A DNA stretch of 64,000 bases, taken from assembly GCA_900472575.1 (NCBI GenBank), contig UCIV01000033.1:166097-230096 (forward strand), written 5' to 3'. This document shows positions 26,402 through 37,000 of the stretch, piece by piece. This DNA comes from Hyphomicrobiales bacterium (GTDB taxonomy: Bacteria > Pseudomonadota > Alphaproteobacteria > Rhizobiales > Rhizobiaceae). The stretch's first letter is position 1, and every line of letters starts with the position of its first letter. A program made the translations under genes and the position numbers. Under the pieces are notes generated by a model that had not been told where the DNA came from, did no database searches, and was given only the letters and a program-made list of their open reading frames with translations.

Positions 26402-27808
26402 ATGGTGCGTAGGGTCGAAGCCTCCACGAAGCGGAACAAGGTCTCGAAGCGTCCGGCGAAGCGCAAGCATGGCCGTTCGATCTTTATGAATATGGCGATT
26501 GGCATCGGGCTCACCGCTTCGGCGTTGATCGGTGCTTCGGCGATTACCGTGGCAACTGCGGTAAAGCCTGCCCGGGATATGCATTTTCAAACCGCTCTTC
26601 TTTCGCCTGCTGTCGAGGGTGAGCATTTGACGCGTGATCGTGCCGACAGAACGCTTGACGTTGCGAAATTCTCCAGACTGCCCGGCCAGTCACTGGCTGA
26701 AGCCAAGGGGAGCCGTCTGGCCGGGGCAGAGGCTGCTGCCTTGGAAGCACTGCGTCCTGAAGGCTCTACAGTCAGCCAGGCGCTCCATCATGCCATGGCG
26801 AAAGCGGCCCGCAAGGTTGAGAACGAGCAGCAATTTGCGGCTCTGACGACCAGGCGTCCGGCTGCCACCGCGATCAGGTCCGCGCTCGCCCAGGCAATGG
26901 AAGATACTGTACTGGTCGCACCGCGCGGCGATAGCGCGATGCCCGACATGATTCAGGATGCGGAAAACGTTACCAATGTTGCCGCGCTGAAGGACATGAA
27001 GCCCGTCGAAATGGCTTCGCTCGATACTTCGGACAGCGATGACGCGACCGTCAGTTCGCCATCGGTCGAAATCACACAGGACGTCGTGGCGCTTGCTGTT
27101 CCACCTGCAGCCGACACTTACGCACTTCCCAAGGCAGGTCCGCTGCCGGTAATCCGGCCTGCGGCTGGCATGCGCGGCGATGACGCCAAGCCTGCCGTTC
27201 GGGCTAATGCTCTGGCTGCCATCGCATCGGTTGCACCTCAAAAAACCGGCAAGCCTGCGGGGGATGACAAGCCGACGGTGCTTGCATTCGCCAAGCCCGA
27301 CAACCCGATGCGCGAGGAGCCGGAAAGCCCAGCCGCGCCTTCGCCCAAATGGCCCGGTCTCGGCACCAAGGTTGCGATCTACGACATCACCAATGGTGTC
27401 GTGCACATGCCGAACGGAACCAAGCTTGAGGCGCATTCCGGCATCGGCAGCATGCGCGACAACCCGAAATTCACCCATGTGAAGATGCGCGGCCCGACCC
27501 CTCCGGGTACCTATAAGCTTTCGATGCGCGAATCTCTGTTCCATGGCGTTGCCGCAATTCGCCTTACGCCGACGGACGGAAAGCCGCCACAGGGCCGCAC
27601 CGGGCTTCTGGCACATAGCTTCCTGCTTCGCGTTCGTGGCGATTCGCACGGCTGCGTCGCATTTGCCGACTACGATCGTTTCCTAAAGGCATTCCAACGC
27701 GGTGAGATCACTCACATGATCATCGTGCCCAAATGGGATGGCAAGCGCCCCGGCTCGGGTTCTGGCGGCGGCTTCATGGCCAAGCTGTTCGGCAACAACG
27801 ACGCATAA
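26402..27808 (+). CDS. Tlde1-domain (DUF2778) protein, L,D-transpeptidase-like
   Basis: The 468-residue product has a basic cytoplasmic start, one membrane helix (about residues 28-52), a long low-complexity Ala/Pro/Asp region (about 55-315) and a C-terminal domain (about 318-455). That domain ends in the motif SHGCVAF, whose His and Cys match the active site of L,D-transpeptidase-like Tlde1/DUF2778 domains. Founding members are type VI secretion toxins that cut or exchange peptidoglycan peptides, but long membrane-anchored versions in rhizobia are more likely housekeeping cell-wall enzymes. No immunity or secretion gene is adjacent. The start is ATG 26402 with only a weak site; a GTG lies one codon before. 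Confidence 0.8.
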   Translation: MVRRVEASTKRNKVSKRPAKRKHGRSIFMNMAIGIGLTASALIGASAITVATAVKPARDMHFQTALLSPAVEGEHLTRDRADRTLDVAKFSRLPGQSLAEAKGSRLAGAEAAALEALRPEGSTVSQALHHAMAKAARKVENEQQFAALTTRRPAATAIRSALAQAMEDTVLVAPRGDSAMPDMIQDAENVTNVAALKDMKPVEMASLDTSDSDDATVSSPSVEITQDVVALAVPPAADTYALPKAGPLPVIRPAAGMRGDDAKPAVRANALAAIASVAPQKTGKPAGDDKPTVLAFAKPDNPMREEPESPAAPSPKWPGLGTKVAIYDITNGVVHMPNGTKLEAHSGIGSMRDNPKFTHVKMRGPTPPGTYKLSMRESLFHGVAAIRLTPTDGKPPQGRTGLLAHSFLLRVRGDSHGCVAFADYDRFLKAFQRGEITHMIIVPKWDGKRPGSGSGGGFMAKLFGNNDA

Positions 27809-27810
27809 AA

Positions 27811-27832
27811 AACGGAGCCTTCTGGCTCCGGT
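27811..27832 (-). terminator. terminator of the M20 amidohydrolase gene
   Basis: The stem CGGAGCC/GGCTCCG (27813-27819, 27824-27830), loop TTCT, is followed on the minus strand by a T run (27807-27812). It may also slow the convergent Tlde1-domain transcript. Confidence 0.8.
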
Positions 27833-27839
27833 TTCGCAT

Positions 27840-28985
27840 TTAGCCAAGTGTATCGCGCACGGCACGGAGGAAGATTTTCGCGCCGATCGGGATAAGGTCA
27901 TCCGGAAAATCATAGTTCGGATTATGCGGCGCGGGGTGATCTTCACCAGCGCCGAGAAACAGCATAGCCGACTTGGATACGCCGCCGAAACGGCCAAAAT
28001 CTTCCGAAGCACGAAAACCTTCGCCGGGCTCATGGGTGACGCCTTCGGCATCCATTGCCGCACGCAGTATATCGGCAGCATCGGCATCGTTGACACAATG
28101 GCCGAACACTTCCTGGTATTCGATTTCAAGCTTCAGTCCTGCCGTCTCGGAAGCCTCACGCGCCATGGTTTCAGCTTTTCCGACAAGCGCCGCCATCTGG
28201 TCGTCCGTCGATGTGCGCAACGTTACCCAGATCTCGCCATAGCCCGGAGCGACGCCGACTGTCGGCTCTCCGATCGCCGCATGGGTGACGGTGGCGCGGA
28301 CGAGATTGCCTTCCGATACCGTGCCCGTCGATAGGGCATTGAGTGCCGGCATCAGGGTTGCAACGGCAGTGACAGGCGAAGTGCCTGTTTCGGGATAGGC
28401 GGCATGGGCGGTCTTGCCAGACAGAATGATTTTCATGCCGCGCGAAGCGCAATTGGCCGGGCCGTCCTTCAGCCAGACATGGCCGAAAGGAACACCAGGC
28501 ATATTATGCTGGGAGAGGCTGAAATCAGGCGTCAATGCGGCGAATTTCTCGTCGGCGATGACGGCTGCAGCACCGGCGCCGTTTTCTTCTGCCGGCTGAA
28601 ACAGCAGGATGGCGCGGCCGCTTTTGGGGCGTTCACGGCCGAGCACGCGGCCAATGGCGGCAAGCGTCGCCATATGGCCGTCATGGCCGCACATGTGGCT
28701 CTTGCCGGGAATTCTCGATCTGTAATCCGGATCGCCGAGTTCCTCGATCGGCAGGGCGTCGAGTTCGGCGCGGATCATCATGGTCTTTCCAGGTTTGCCG
28801 CTGTCATAGATTACCGCCACGCCGGTTCCGCCAAGTCCTTCCACAATCGCGTCTGGCTCGGTCTGGCGCATGAAGCGGACGACTTCTCTCGCAGTCTCCA
28901 CCTCTTCTCCGGAGACTTCCGGCATGGTGTGAAGATGGCGGCGCCAGGCCGTGGTTTCGATTATGTCGTGATTGGTGAGAGACAT
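27840..28985 (-). CDS. M20 family amidohydrolase (N-acyl-amino acid / hippurate hydrolase type)
   Basis: A 381-residue metal-dependent amidohydrolase that removes acyl groups from amino-acid conjugates; the exact substrate is unknown. Metal-binding motifs are MCGHDGHMA (Cys and His ligands, about residue 97), PAEEN (about 130) and SQHNMPG (about 158), with a dimerisation domain near 175-290 and a final His in HPAPHNPNYDF. ATG 28985 is preceded by CGGAGCACG; a longer frame to 29135 is not supported. It is divergent from the alpha/beta hydrolase gene. Confidence 0.9.
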   Translation of the reverse strand: MSLTNHDIIETTAWRRHLHTMPEVSGEEVETAREVVRFMRQTEPDAIVEGLGGTGVAVIYDSGKPGKTMMIRAELDALPIEELGDPDYRSRIPGKSHMCGHDGHMATLAAIGRVLGRERPKSGRAILLFQPAEENGAGAAAVIADEKFAALTPDFSLSQHNMPGVPFGHVWLKDGPANCASRGMKIILSGKTAHAAYPETGTSPVTAVATLMPALNALSTGTVSEGNLVRATVTHAAIGEPTVGVAPGYGEIWVTLRTSTDDQMAALVGKAETMAREASETAGLKLEIEYQEVFGHCVNDADAADILRAAMDAEGVTHEPGEGFRASEDFGRFGGVSKSAMLFLGAGEDHPAPHNPNYDFPDDLIPIGAKIFLRAVRDTLG

Positions 28986-29135
28986 GAACGTGCTCCGTAT
29001 TCTCGGCTGGGAAAGAGACCTAGCGAACAGTTTTGAAAGGAGCAATGCGGCGAGAAAACTTCGCGCCTGAAATCTTACAGCAATGATTGGAGCCTCAACT
29101 CGTATCTGCTCTATCTGTTTCTGAAGGAATGACAT

Positions 29136-30023
29136 GTGACTGGCTTCGGTTTTTCAAGGTATCTGTCCACCGCCCGTGTGCTGTCGGGGGTGGCCTTGTT
29201 TACGGCTGCAATGGCGGCTTCCGCTCACGCACAGCAATTTGGGCGGCAGGTCGGGATGCTAGCGAACGGAGGAGGTGTGGAGCGCGATGTTGCCTATGGC
29301 TCCATGGCCGAGCAACGCATGGATGTCTATTTGCCACAGAACGCGCAGAGATCACCGATCATAGTGATGGTGCATGGCGGTGCCTGGGCGTTCGGCTCGA
29401 AATCCGCTCCGGGCGTAGTCGACAATAAAGTCGCACACTGGTTGCCGAAGGGATTTATCTTCGTTTCTGTGGAGACAAGGTTGGCCCCTGCCGCTGATCC
29501 GGTTGAGCAGGCGACTGACGTCGCGGCTGCAATGGCGATGGTCCAGCGCCGCGCTGCGTCATGGGGTGGCGATCCTTCGAAGATGGTTCTGATGGGACAT
29601 TCGGCCGGTGCTCATCTTGTCGCACTCGTCTCTGTCGATCGTTCTATCGCCCAGAAGGCGAGCGTGAAGCCATGGGCAGGAACCATAGCGATCGATAGTG
29701 CAGCCTACGACGTTTCGTCCATCATGGAGCGGCCGAACCATCCCCGATTTTATGATCAGGCATTCGGAAGCGATCCCCGTTTCTGGAAAATAGCTTCTCC
29801 GACGTTTTATGCTGGCTCAAACATGCCGCGCATGTTGCTGGTATGCTCCAGTCTTCGGAGCGATTCCTGTCCTCAGGCAAATGCTTTTGCCAGAAAATCC
29901 GGCGGACAGGCGAGGGTTCTTCCGGTTTCCCTGCGCCACATGGCGATCAACCGTACGCTCGGGCTTGAAAGTGATTACACGCGCCAAGTCGATGCGTTCA
30001 TAAATTCAATCGTCGCGAGATAA
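29136..30023 (+). CDS. exported alpha/beta hydrolase (esterase-like)
   Basis: The 295-residue product has a signal peptide (about 1-32, ending AHAQ) and an alpha/beta hydrolase domain with the oxyanion motif HGGAW (about residue 70) and nucleophile motif GHSAG (about 152). The catalytic His is probably in LRHMAINRTLG near the end. It resembles the BD-FAE/kynurenine formamidase-type hydrolases. It starts at GTG 29136 with AAGGA upstream; the overlapping ATG at 29134 is followed at once by a stop. The substrate is unknown; location is probably periplasmic. Confidence 0.85.
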   Translation: MTGFGFSRYLSTARVLSGVALFTAAMAASAHAQQFGRQVGMLANGGGVERDVAYGSMAEQRMDVYLPQNAQRSPIIVMVHGGAWAFGSKSAPGVVDNKVAHWLPKGFIFVSVETRLAPAADPVEQATDVAAAMAMVQRRAASWGGDPSKMVLMGHSAGAHLVALVSVDRSIAQKASVKPWAGTIAIDSAAYDVSSIMERPNHPRFYDQAFGSDPRFWKIASPTFYAGSNMPRMLLVCSSLRSDSCPQANAFARKSGGQARVLPVSLRHMAINRTLGLESDYTRQVDAFINSIVAR

Positions 30024-30085
30024 GCCTCGCCACTGCTTCACGCTGGCAGCAAGAGTACAAGCGGTAAGAGGCGTGGCGACTGCCG

Positions 30086-32596
30086 TCACGCTTTTTCCAC
30101 AAAACCATCCAGAACGCGCTTTTGACCAGCTCGGTCAAATTCGATCGTCAGCTTGTTGCCTTCGATCGCCATGACATTGCCATTGCCGAACTTGATGTGG
30201 AAAACCCGATCGCCGATAGTGAATTTCGATGGCGTGTCGGCCACCGACTTGGCCACAAGCTCGCCGTCGATCGTGCGGCCGCGCGGGCCGCTTTCTCCGT
30301 AACCGATGCGTTCCACCGCATGGCCGGAGCGGTTGCCCCAATTGTCGCGAGTGGCGTCCGTCTTGTTGGCCTGGGCGCGTTTCCAGCCTGGCGTCGAGTA
30401 GTTGTTGGCGAACGGATCGGCCTTGTCGAAACGCGACTGGCCGTAACCGCCACGCCCGCCATACCCGCCGTAATTCGATGAATCGGAAGCTGCCACATCG
30501 ACGTGGTTCTGCGGCAGTTCTTCCAGGAAGCGGGACGGCATGGTCGATTGCCATAGGCCGTGGATACGCCGGTTGGAGACGAACCAGATATGGCAGCGGT
30601 GCTTTGCGCGCGTGATCCCGACATAGGCGAGGCGGCGTTCTTCCTCGAGACCGGATCGACCGCCTTCATCAAGCGCCCGCTGATGCGGAAAGAGGCCTTC
30701 CTCCCAACCAGGCAGAAAGACCGTGTCGAATTCCAGCCCCTTGGCCGAATGGAGCGTCATGATCGAGACCGCGTCGAGGTTCTCGTTCTGCTCGGCATCC
30801 ATGACGAGAGAGACGTGCTCAAGGAAGCCGCGCATGCTGTCGAACTGCTCCATCGAGCGGATCAGTTCCTTCAGGTTGTCGAGACGACCCGGTGCTTCCG
30901 CTGACTTGTCGTTCTTCCACATGTCGGTATAGCCCGACTCTTCGAGGATCTGCTCGGCAAGTTCGGTATGTTCCGTTCTTTCAAGCCGTTCCTGCCAGTT
31001 CCTGAAGTTCTGCACGACATCGAAAAGCGCCTTGCGCGCCTTCGGCTTCAGCTCATCCGTTTCGACCATCTCGGCCGCGGCCTGCAGCATCGGAATGTCG
31101 CGGGCGCGGGCGGAATCGTGCAGATAACGCACGGTCGTATCGCCAAGCCCACGCTTCGGCGTATTGATGATACGCTCGAAGGCCAGATCATCCGCCGACT
31201 GGCAGACGAGGCGGAAATAGGCCATGGCATCGCGGATTTCGAGCCGTTCGTAGAAACGTGGACCGCCGACGACGCGATAGTTCAGGCCGAGTGTGACAAA
31301 GCGATCTTCGAACTCGCGCATCTGGAAGGAGGCGCGCACGAGGATCGCCATATCGTTGAGTGCATGCTTCTTGCCGTCGCCGTCACCCCGCTGCAGCCGC
31401 TCGATCTCCTCGCCGACGGCACGGGCTTCTTCTTCCGAATCCCAGGCTGCATGAACGATGACTTTCTCATCGTCCGGATCGACGCGATCGGTGAACAGCG
31501 TCTTGCCGAGCCTGCCTTCATTATGGGCGATCAGGTGGCCGGCAGCGCCGAGAATGTGCTCGGTGGAACGATAATTGCGCTCCAGCTTGATGACCTTGGC
31601 GCCCGGAAAATCCTTTTCGAAGCGCAGGATGTTGTCGACTTCCGCACCTCGCCATCCATAGATCGACTGGTCGTCGTCGCCAACGCAGCAGACGTTCTGA
31701 GGCACGTTCTTAGGTCGCTGTGCCAGCAGGCGCAGCCACATATATTGTGCGGTATTGGTGTCCTGATACTCGTCGACCAGAATATAGCGGAATTTCTCGT
31801 GATATTCCTTCAGCAGGTCCGGCGTCTTGCGAAAGATCGCGATCGGATGCAGCAGAAGGTCGCCAAAGTCGCAGGCGTTGAGCGTTCTCAAGCGCGCCTG
31901 ATAGGCAGCGTAAAGTTCGCGGCCCTTGCCATTGGCGAAGGCGCGCGCGTCTCCTTCGGGGATATCGTGTGGAAGCAGCCCCTTGTTCTTCCAGCCGTCG
32001 ATCATGCCGGCGAATTGTTTTGCCGGCCAGCGCTTGTCGTCCAGGCCCTCGGCCTGGATCAGCTGCTTGATCAGTCGAACCACGTCATCGGTATCGAGAA
32101 TGGTGAAGTCCGAACGAAGTCCGACGAGTTCGGCATGGCGACGCAGGATCTTCACCCCGATCGAGTGGAATGTACCAAGCCACGGCATGCCTTCGACTGC
32201 ACCGCCGACGAGGACGCCGATACGCTCCTTCATCTCGCGCGCCGCCTTATTGGTAAAGGTGACGGCGAGAATCTGGCTTGGCCAGGCTTTACCGGTCGCC
32301 AGAATATGAGCGATACGAGTGGTCAGGACACGCGTCTTTCCGGTACCGGCTCCTGCAAGAACAAGAACCGGGCCGTCCACGGTTTCCACGGCCTCGCGCT
32401 GTTCAGGGTTCAGGCCGGATAGATAATCCGCGGCAGGGCGTGCGCCATCGCGCGCTGCCATGGCGCGAGCCGCTATGCCCAATCCACCTGATGCCCCGCT
32501 CTGGAGTTGCTGGCGATCAGATGGGGCTTGCTGCCTGCGCGGCGCGGGTTCCGGCTCTTCATCGAAGAACGGAATATCGTCGAAACTGTTACTCAT
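30086..32596 (-). CDS. uvrD: ATP-dependent DNA helicase UvrD/PcrA
   Basis: A superfamily 1A 3'-5' helicase for nucleotide-excision and mismatch repair. The 836-residue protein has Walker A GAGTGKTR (about residue 82), motif II VDEYQDTN, the GDDDQSIYGWRGAE motif III, VSIMTLHSAKGLEFD (motif V) and VGITRAKH (motif VI). The N-terminal 60 residues are acidic and Pro/Gln-rich, as in rhizobial homologues, and the C-terminus has a Tudor-like DNA-tracking end (IGDRVFHIKFGNG). I chose ATG 32596 (MSNSFDDIPFFDEEP) by homology; an in-frame ATG at 32680 would add 28 residues. No strong Shine-Dalgarno precedes either. Confidence 0.95.
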   Translation of the reverse strand: MSNSFDDIPFFDEEPEPAPRRQQAPSDRQQLQSGASGGLGIAARAMAARDGARPAADYLSGLNPEQREAVETVDGPVLVLAGAGTGKTRVLTTRIAHILATGKAWPSQILAVTFTNKAAREMKERIGVLVGGAVEGMPWLGTFHSIGVKILRRHAELVGLRSDFTILDTDDVVRLIKQLIQAEGLDDKRWPAKQFAGMIDGWKNKGLLPHDIPEGDARAFANGKGRELYAAYQARLRTLNACDFGDLLLHPIAIFRKTPDLLKEYHEKFRYILVDEYQDTNTAQYMWLRLLAQRPKNVPQNVCCVGDDDQSIYGWRGAEVDNILRFEKDFPGAKVIKLERNYRSTEHILGAAGHLIAHNEGRLGKTLFTDRVDPDDEKVIVHAAWDSEEEARAVGEEIERLQRGDGDGKKHALNDMAILVRASFQMREFEDRFVTLGLNYRVVGGPRFYERLEIRDAMAYFRLVCQSADDLAFERIINTPKRGLGDTTVRYLHDSARARDIPMLQAAAEMVETDELKPKARKALFDVVQNFRNWQERLERTEHTELAEQILEESGYTDMWKNDKSAEAPGRLDNLKELIRSMEQFDSMRGFLEHVSLVMDAEQNENLDAVSIMTLHSAKGLEFDTVFLPGWEEGLFPHQRALDEGGRSGLEEERRLAYVGITRAKHRCHIWFVSNRRIHGLWQSTMPSRFLEELPQNHVDVAASDSSNYGGYGGRGGYGQSRFDKADPFANNYSTPGWKRAQANKTDATRDNWGNRSGHAVERIGYGESGPRGRTIDGELVAKSVADTPSKFTIGDRVFHIKFGNGNVMAIEGNKLTIEFDRAGQKRVLDGFVEKA

Positions 32597-32828
32597 GCGG
32601 CCAATGTAGTGATTCGAGCCGGAAAGGCCAGTCGATGTTCTCTTTTCATTCCCGTTTTGGTGGATGAAATAGTCCATCACGGTGCGAATTGAACTACGAC
32701 ACGCGAAAATCGTTCAAGCTGACAAAGCTGTCGATAACGACGTTTTTTGCAACCAAAGGGATGATCTCATTCTGACATAAGCGTGAAATCCCGTGATGTT
32801 ACAAATCGGTAAGGCAGTGGTGCAGCCA

Positions 32829-32861
32829 TTGCTTGTTAATAGGGAAACGAGGATACTCCTC
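32829..32861 (+). promoter_or_regulatory. predicted RND-operon promoter with overlapping palindrome
   Basis: TTGCTT (32829-32834), 17 bases, then GATACT (32852-32857) resembles a sigma-70 promoter. The palindrome GAGGATACTCCTC (32849-32861) covers the -10 box and could be a repressor operator. Confidence 0.4.
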
Positions 32862-32891
32862 ATACCCATAAGATACTTCACGAGGACATGA

Positions 32892-34076
32892 ATGCGGATC
32901 TGGAACCAGCTTCTTCTGTCGGCTGCGGTTTTACTCGGAGGCCTCTGTTTCTGGGTTTATCTGTCGGCGGATGCTGGCCGCACGTTGGTCTCGATGGGAG
33001 CGCCTGAGGCAATCGTCTCGACGATCAATCCTAAAGCGAGGGAACCGGCTTCGGCGACCGTGGCCGGAAGCGGCCAACGCTCGACAGGCGCGGGCGGCAA
33101 CCGGCAGAATTCGTCGGGCGGGCAGGCTGTGCTGGTTGCAACGCGTCCGGTCGGAGCTGGCATCGTCAACGACAGCCTTTCCGCAATCGGTGACGGCGAG
33201 GCGATCCAGTCGGTTATCGTGATGCCGCAAGCCGCAGGCACGATCAACGAGATCCTGGTGAAGTCTGGTGATCAGGTAAAGAAGGGGCAGGTTCTTGCCC
33301 AGCTCGACGATGACGAACAGATCATCCTGCGCGATCAGGCGCAGGTGCTTCTGCGCAGCGCAAAGGAAAAGTCGGAGAGCTACCAGAACCTGAAAAGCTT
33401 TTCGCGGCTCGAAGTCCTTGATGCGCAGATTGCCGAAGAGACGGCGCAGCTTGCTCTGACCAATGCGCAGCTCTCACTGAAGCGCCGGTCCGTTGTGGCG
33501 CCGATCGATGGCATTGTCGGCATCGTCGCCATCAATATCGGCGATAACGTCACAACGACCAGCAATGTCGTGACAATAGATAATCGATCCGAACTGCTTG
33601 TGGACTTCTGGGCGCCGGAGCGGTTTGCCGTGCAGGTGAAGACCGGCATGCCGGTGGAGGCCGCGTCGATCTCCCGTCCCGGACAGACATTCAAGGGGTC
33701 TGTCGAGGCGGTGGATAACCGCGTCGATCCCGCCAGCCGCACGATCCGCATCCGCGCAAAAATTCCGAATGGCGAAGATGAATTGAGGGCTGGGATGTCC
33801 TTCGGCGTTACCATGCGTTTCCCCGGCGAAACCTATCCCGCTGTCGATCCACTTGCGATCCAATGGGATACGCAGGGCTCCTTCGTCTGGCGGATCGAAG
33901 ACCACAAGTCGGTAAAGGCGAGGGTCAGGATCATCCAGCGCAATCCGGACGCCATTCTTGTTGCGGCAGACCTGAACGAAGGCGATGCGATTGCAACGGA
34001 AGGCCTGCAGCGGGTTCGCGAAGGTGGTGCAGTGCGCATTGCCGGTGAAAAGCCGCCGGAGGTTGCCAGCCGATGA
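32892..34076 (+). CDS. RND efflux periplasmic adaptor (membrane fusion protein)
   Basis: The 394-residue HlyD/AcrA-type adaptor bridges an inner-membrane RND pump and an outer-membrane channel. It has an N-terminal anchor (about residues 5-28), a low-complexity Ser/Gly/Ala stretch, a lipoyl/barrel-sandwich half-motif (EILVKSGDQVKKGQVLAQLDD, about 118), a short coiled coil (about 140-180), the second lipoyl half (VVAPIDGIVGIVAINIGDNV) and a beta-barrel domain. ATG 32892 follows GAGGAC. It overlaps the pump gene by four bases (ATGA), so the two form an operon. No outer-membrane channel or adjacent regulator gene is present. Confidence 0.92.
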   Translation: MRIWNQLLLSAAVLLGGLCFWVYLSADAGRTLVSMGAPEAIVSTINPKAREPASATVAGSGQRSTGAGGNRQNSSGGQAVLVATRPVGAGIVNDSLSAIGDGEAIQSVIVMPQAAGTINEILVKSGDQVKKGQVLAQLDDDEQIILRDQAQVLLRSAKEKSESYQNLKSFSRLEVLDAQIAEETAQLALTNAQLSLKRRSVVAPIDGIVGIVAINIGDNVTTTSNVVTIDNRSELLVDFWAPERFAVQVKTGMPVEAASISRPGQTFKGSVEAVDNRVDPASRTIRIRAKIPNGEDELRAGMSFGVTMRFPGETYPAVDPLAIQWDTQGSFVWRIEDHKSVKARVRIIQRNPDAILVAADLNEGDAIATEGLQRVREGGAVRIAGEKPPEVASR

Positions 34077-37000
34077 GCGAGGATAAAGGCGGACAATCGC
34101 ACGAGGTCGCGCAGGGCGGATCAAACGGCCAATCCGGCAAGCAGGGTTTCACCGCGCTTTTCGTACGGCGTCCTATCCTCGCCGCGGTCATCAACACGTT
34201 GCTGGTGGTCGCCGGTCTTGCCGCGCTTGTCGGTGTCGAAGTCCGCGAGCTGCCGGATGTCGATCAGCCGGTGATCAGCGTTCGCACAACCTATGACGGT
34301 GCGTCGGCGCAAACGATGGACCAGGAGGTGACCGATGTCATCGAGGGTGCCGTTGCGCGAGTCAGCGGCCTGAAAACGATCTCATCGATTTCCGACTTCG
34401 GCCAGAGCCGGGTCACACTCGAATTCAGCGATACTGCGGATCTGGCTGTGGCGGCGAACGACGTGCGCGATGCGCTCGGCCGCGTGACCGGGCAATTGCC
34501 GGAGGATGCCGACGAGCCACGCATCATCAAGGCGGATAGCGACAGCCAGCCGATCATGCGTCTTGCCGTGACCTCGTCCACCATGTCGATGGAAGAGCTG
34601 ACGCTTCTCGTTGATAACGAGGTTTCCGACCGGCTGGCCGCCGTCGATGGTGTTGCCGATGTGGAACTTTACGGTGACCAGGAGAAAATCTTTCGCGTCG
34701 ATGTGAACCAGACGGCGCTGGCGAGCCGCGGTCTGACGATTGCGGACCTTTCGAATGCCTTGTCCACGGCTGCCATGGACGTGCCTGCAGGGTCGCTCGA
34801 ATCCTCCACGCAGGACATTGTCGTTCGCGCCACCGCGAACCTCACCAAGCCGGAGGATTTCGAAAACATTCTGATCAACGACAATGTCCGGCTTCGTGAT
34901 GTCGCGACCGTAATGCTCGGGCCGGATGACGGGACGACAGCACTTCGCTCGAACGGAATCCAGGGTGTCGGCCTCGGCGTGCTTCGCCAGGCGCAGTCGA
35001 ACACGCTCAGTATTTCCGAAGGTGTTCGCGCCGCCGTTGCGGAATTGTCGAAGAGCCTGCCGGAAGGCACGCGGATCGCGATCACCAGCGATGACGCCGT
35101 ATTCATTCAGGGCGCACTGCACGAGGTGGAGATCGCGCTGGCTCTGTCCGGCACGATCGTGGTGCTTGTTATCTTCCTTTTCCTGCGCGACTGGAAGGCG
35201 ACGCTCATTCCTGCGCTGACCATGCCGGTTGCGCTGATCGGCACGCTGGTCGCGATCTATATGGTCGGGTTCTCCATCAATATTCTCACCCTTCTGGCCA
35301 TCGTTCTGGCGACCGGCCTCGTGGTCGATGACGCGATCGTCGTTCTGGAAAATATCGTGAGGCGAAGAGCCGAAGGCATGGGGCCGCGTGCTGCGGCCGT
35401 GATCGGGACCCAGGAAGTGTTCTTCGCGGTTCTTGCGACGACGGCCACGCTCGCCGCAGTGTTCATCCCGCTTTCCTTCCTGCCCGGCCAGATGGGCGGT
35501 CTGTTCCGCGAATTTGGTTTCGTTCTCGCTTTCGCTGTGGCGCTTTCATCGATCACGGCGTTGACGCTCTGCCCGATGCTTGCCTCGCGGATGCTGACCA
35601 AGCCGATCAAGGAGAAGCATGACGGGCTGCTCGGTAGATTCGGCACGTTGTTTGCCGATGTCTATCGAACGACGCTCCATGCCTGCCTCAACGTGCCGGC
35701 TGCAGTCGTTGTGGTCGCGCTACTGTTTGGTGGTGCTGGCTACATGGCCTTCAAGACGGTCAAGAGCGAACTGACACCGCCGGAAGACCGGGCGATGGTG
35801 TTCCTGCGTGCCACCGCGCCGGAGGGCGTCAGCCTGAAATATATGCGGGACAAGCTGCAGCAAGTTGAAGAAAAACTTCAGCCGCTCGTCGACGCGGGAG
35901 AGATCCAGAACATCTATTCGATCTCGGGGCAGGGCGGAGCGAAGAACAACGGCTTCATGGTGCTGACGCTCGCTCCCTGGTCGGAGCGCGAGCGCAGCCA
36001 GGCGGACATCGTCAAGGATATCAACGCGGCGACGGCGACTGTGCCGGCACTCAGAGCCTTCGCCCAGCAGCAAAATAGCCTGCGTATCCGCGGCGCCGGC
36101 AACGGGTTGCAGATGGCGCTGGTCGGTACCAGCCACGAACAGTTGACAGCGGCTGCGGCAAAGCTGGTGGATTCGCTGCGTGAGACCAATCTGTTCGATA
36201 CGCCACGCCTGAACGATGAGCCTAATCAGGCGCAAATTTTCATAACGGTCAATCGCGAACGTGCGTCTGACCTCGGTATCGACATCAAGGCTCTCGGCAC
36301 GGCGGTGCAATCGCTTCTCGAAGGGCGTTCTGTCGTCGATGTGTTCGTCGATGGCGAGGCGATCCCGGTCAAGCTCAAGTCAACCACGAGGCCGATCGAC
36401 GATCCAACCGATCTCGAAAGCATCTTCCTGAAGACCAAGGACGGACGAATGGTGCCGATGTCGACCGTCGCGACATTGGAGGAACGCGCGGTGTCTCCGA
36501 CGTTGCGGCGTGAGCAGCAGCTTGCTTCGGTTTCCTTCTCCGCGGGTCTCAAGGATGGGGTATCGCTCGGCCAGGCGGTTCAGGTGGCGACCGAACTGGC
36601 TCAGCCGCTGTTGCCGCAGGGATCGCGCCTGATCCCGCTTGCGGAAGCGGCGACGCTCAAGGAAAATTCCAGCGGCATGGCGCTGACCTTCGGTTTTGCC
36701 ATCGCCATCATCTTCCTGGTGCTGGCGGCTCAGTTCGAAAGCGTGCTGTCGTCGATCATCATCATGTCGACTGTGCCGCTGGGGCTTGCCTGCGCCGCGT
36801 TTGCACTGGTGCTGACGGGGTCCAGCCTGAATGTCTATTCGCAGATCGGTCTTGTCCTGCTTGTCGGGGTAATGGCCAAGAACGGCATTCTGATCGTCGA
36901 GTTTGCTAATCACCTGCGAAACGAGGGCGCCAATTGCCGGGAGGCGATCGAACGGGCCTGTAGCCTGCGTCTGCGCCCGGTAATGATGACGATGATCGCG

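Noticed and set aside
30968..32422. 484-codon open frame on the plus strand inside uvrD
   Set aside because: Antisense shadow of uvrD; no ribosome binding site and no family resemblance, whereas uvrD has every helicase motif.
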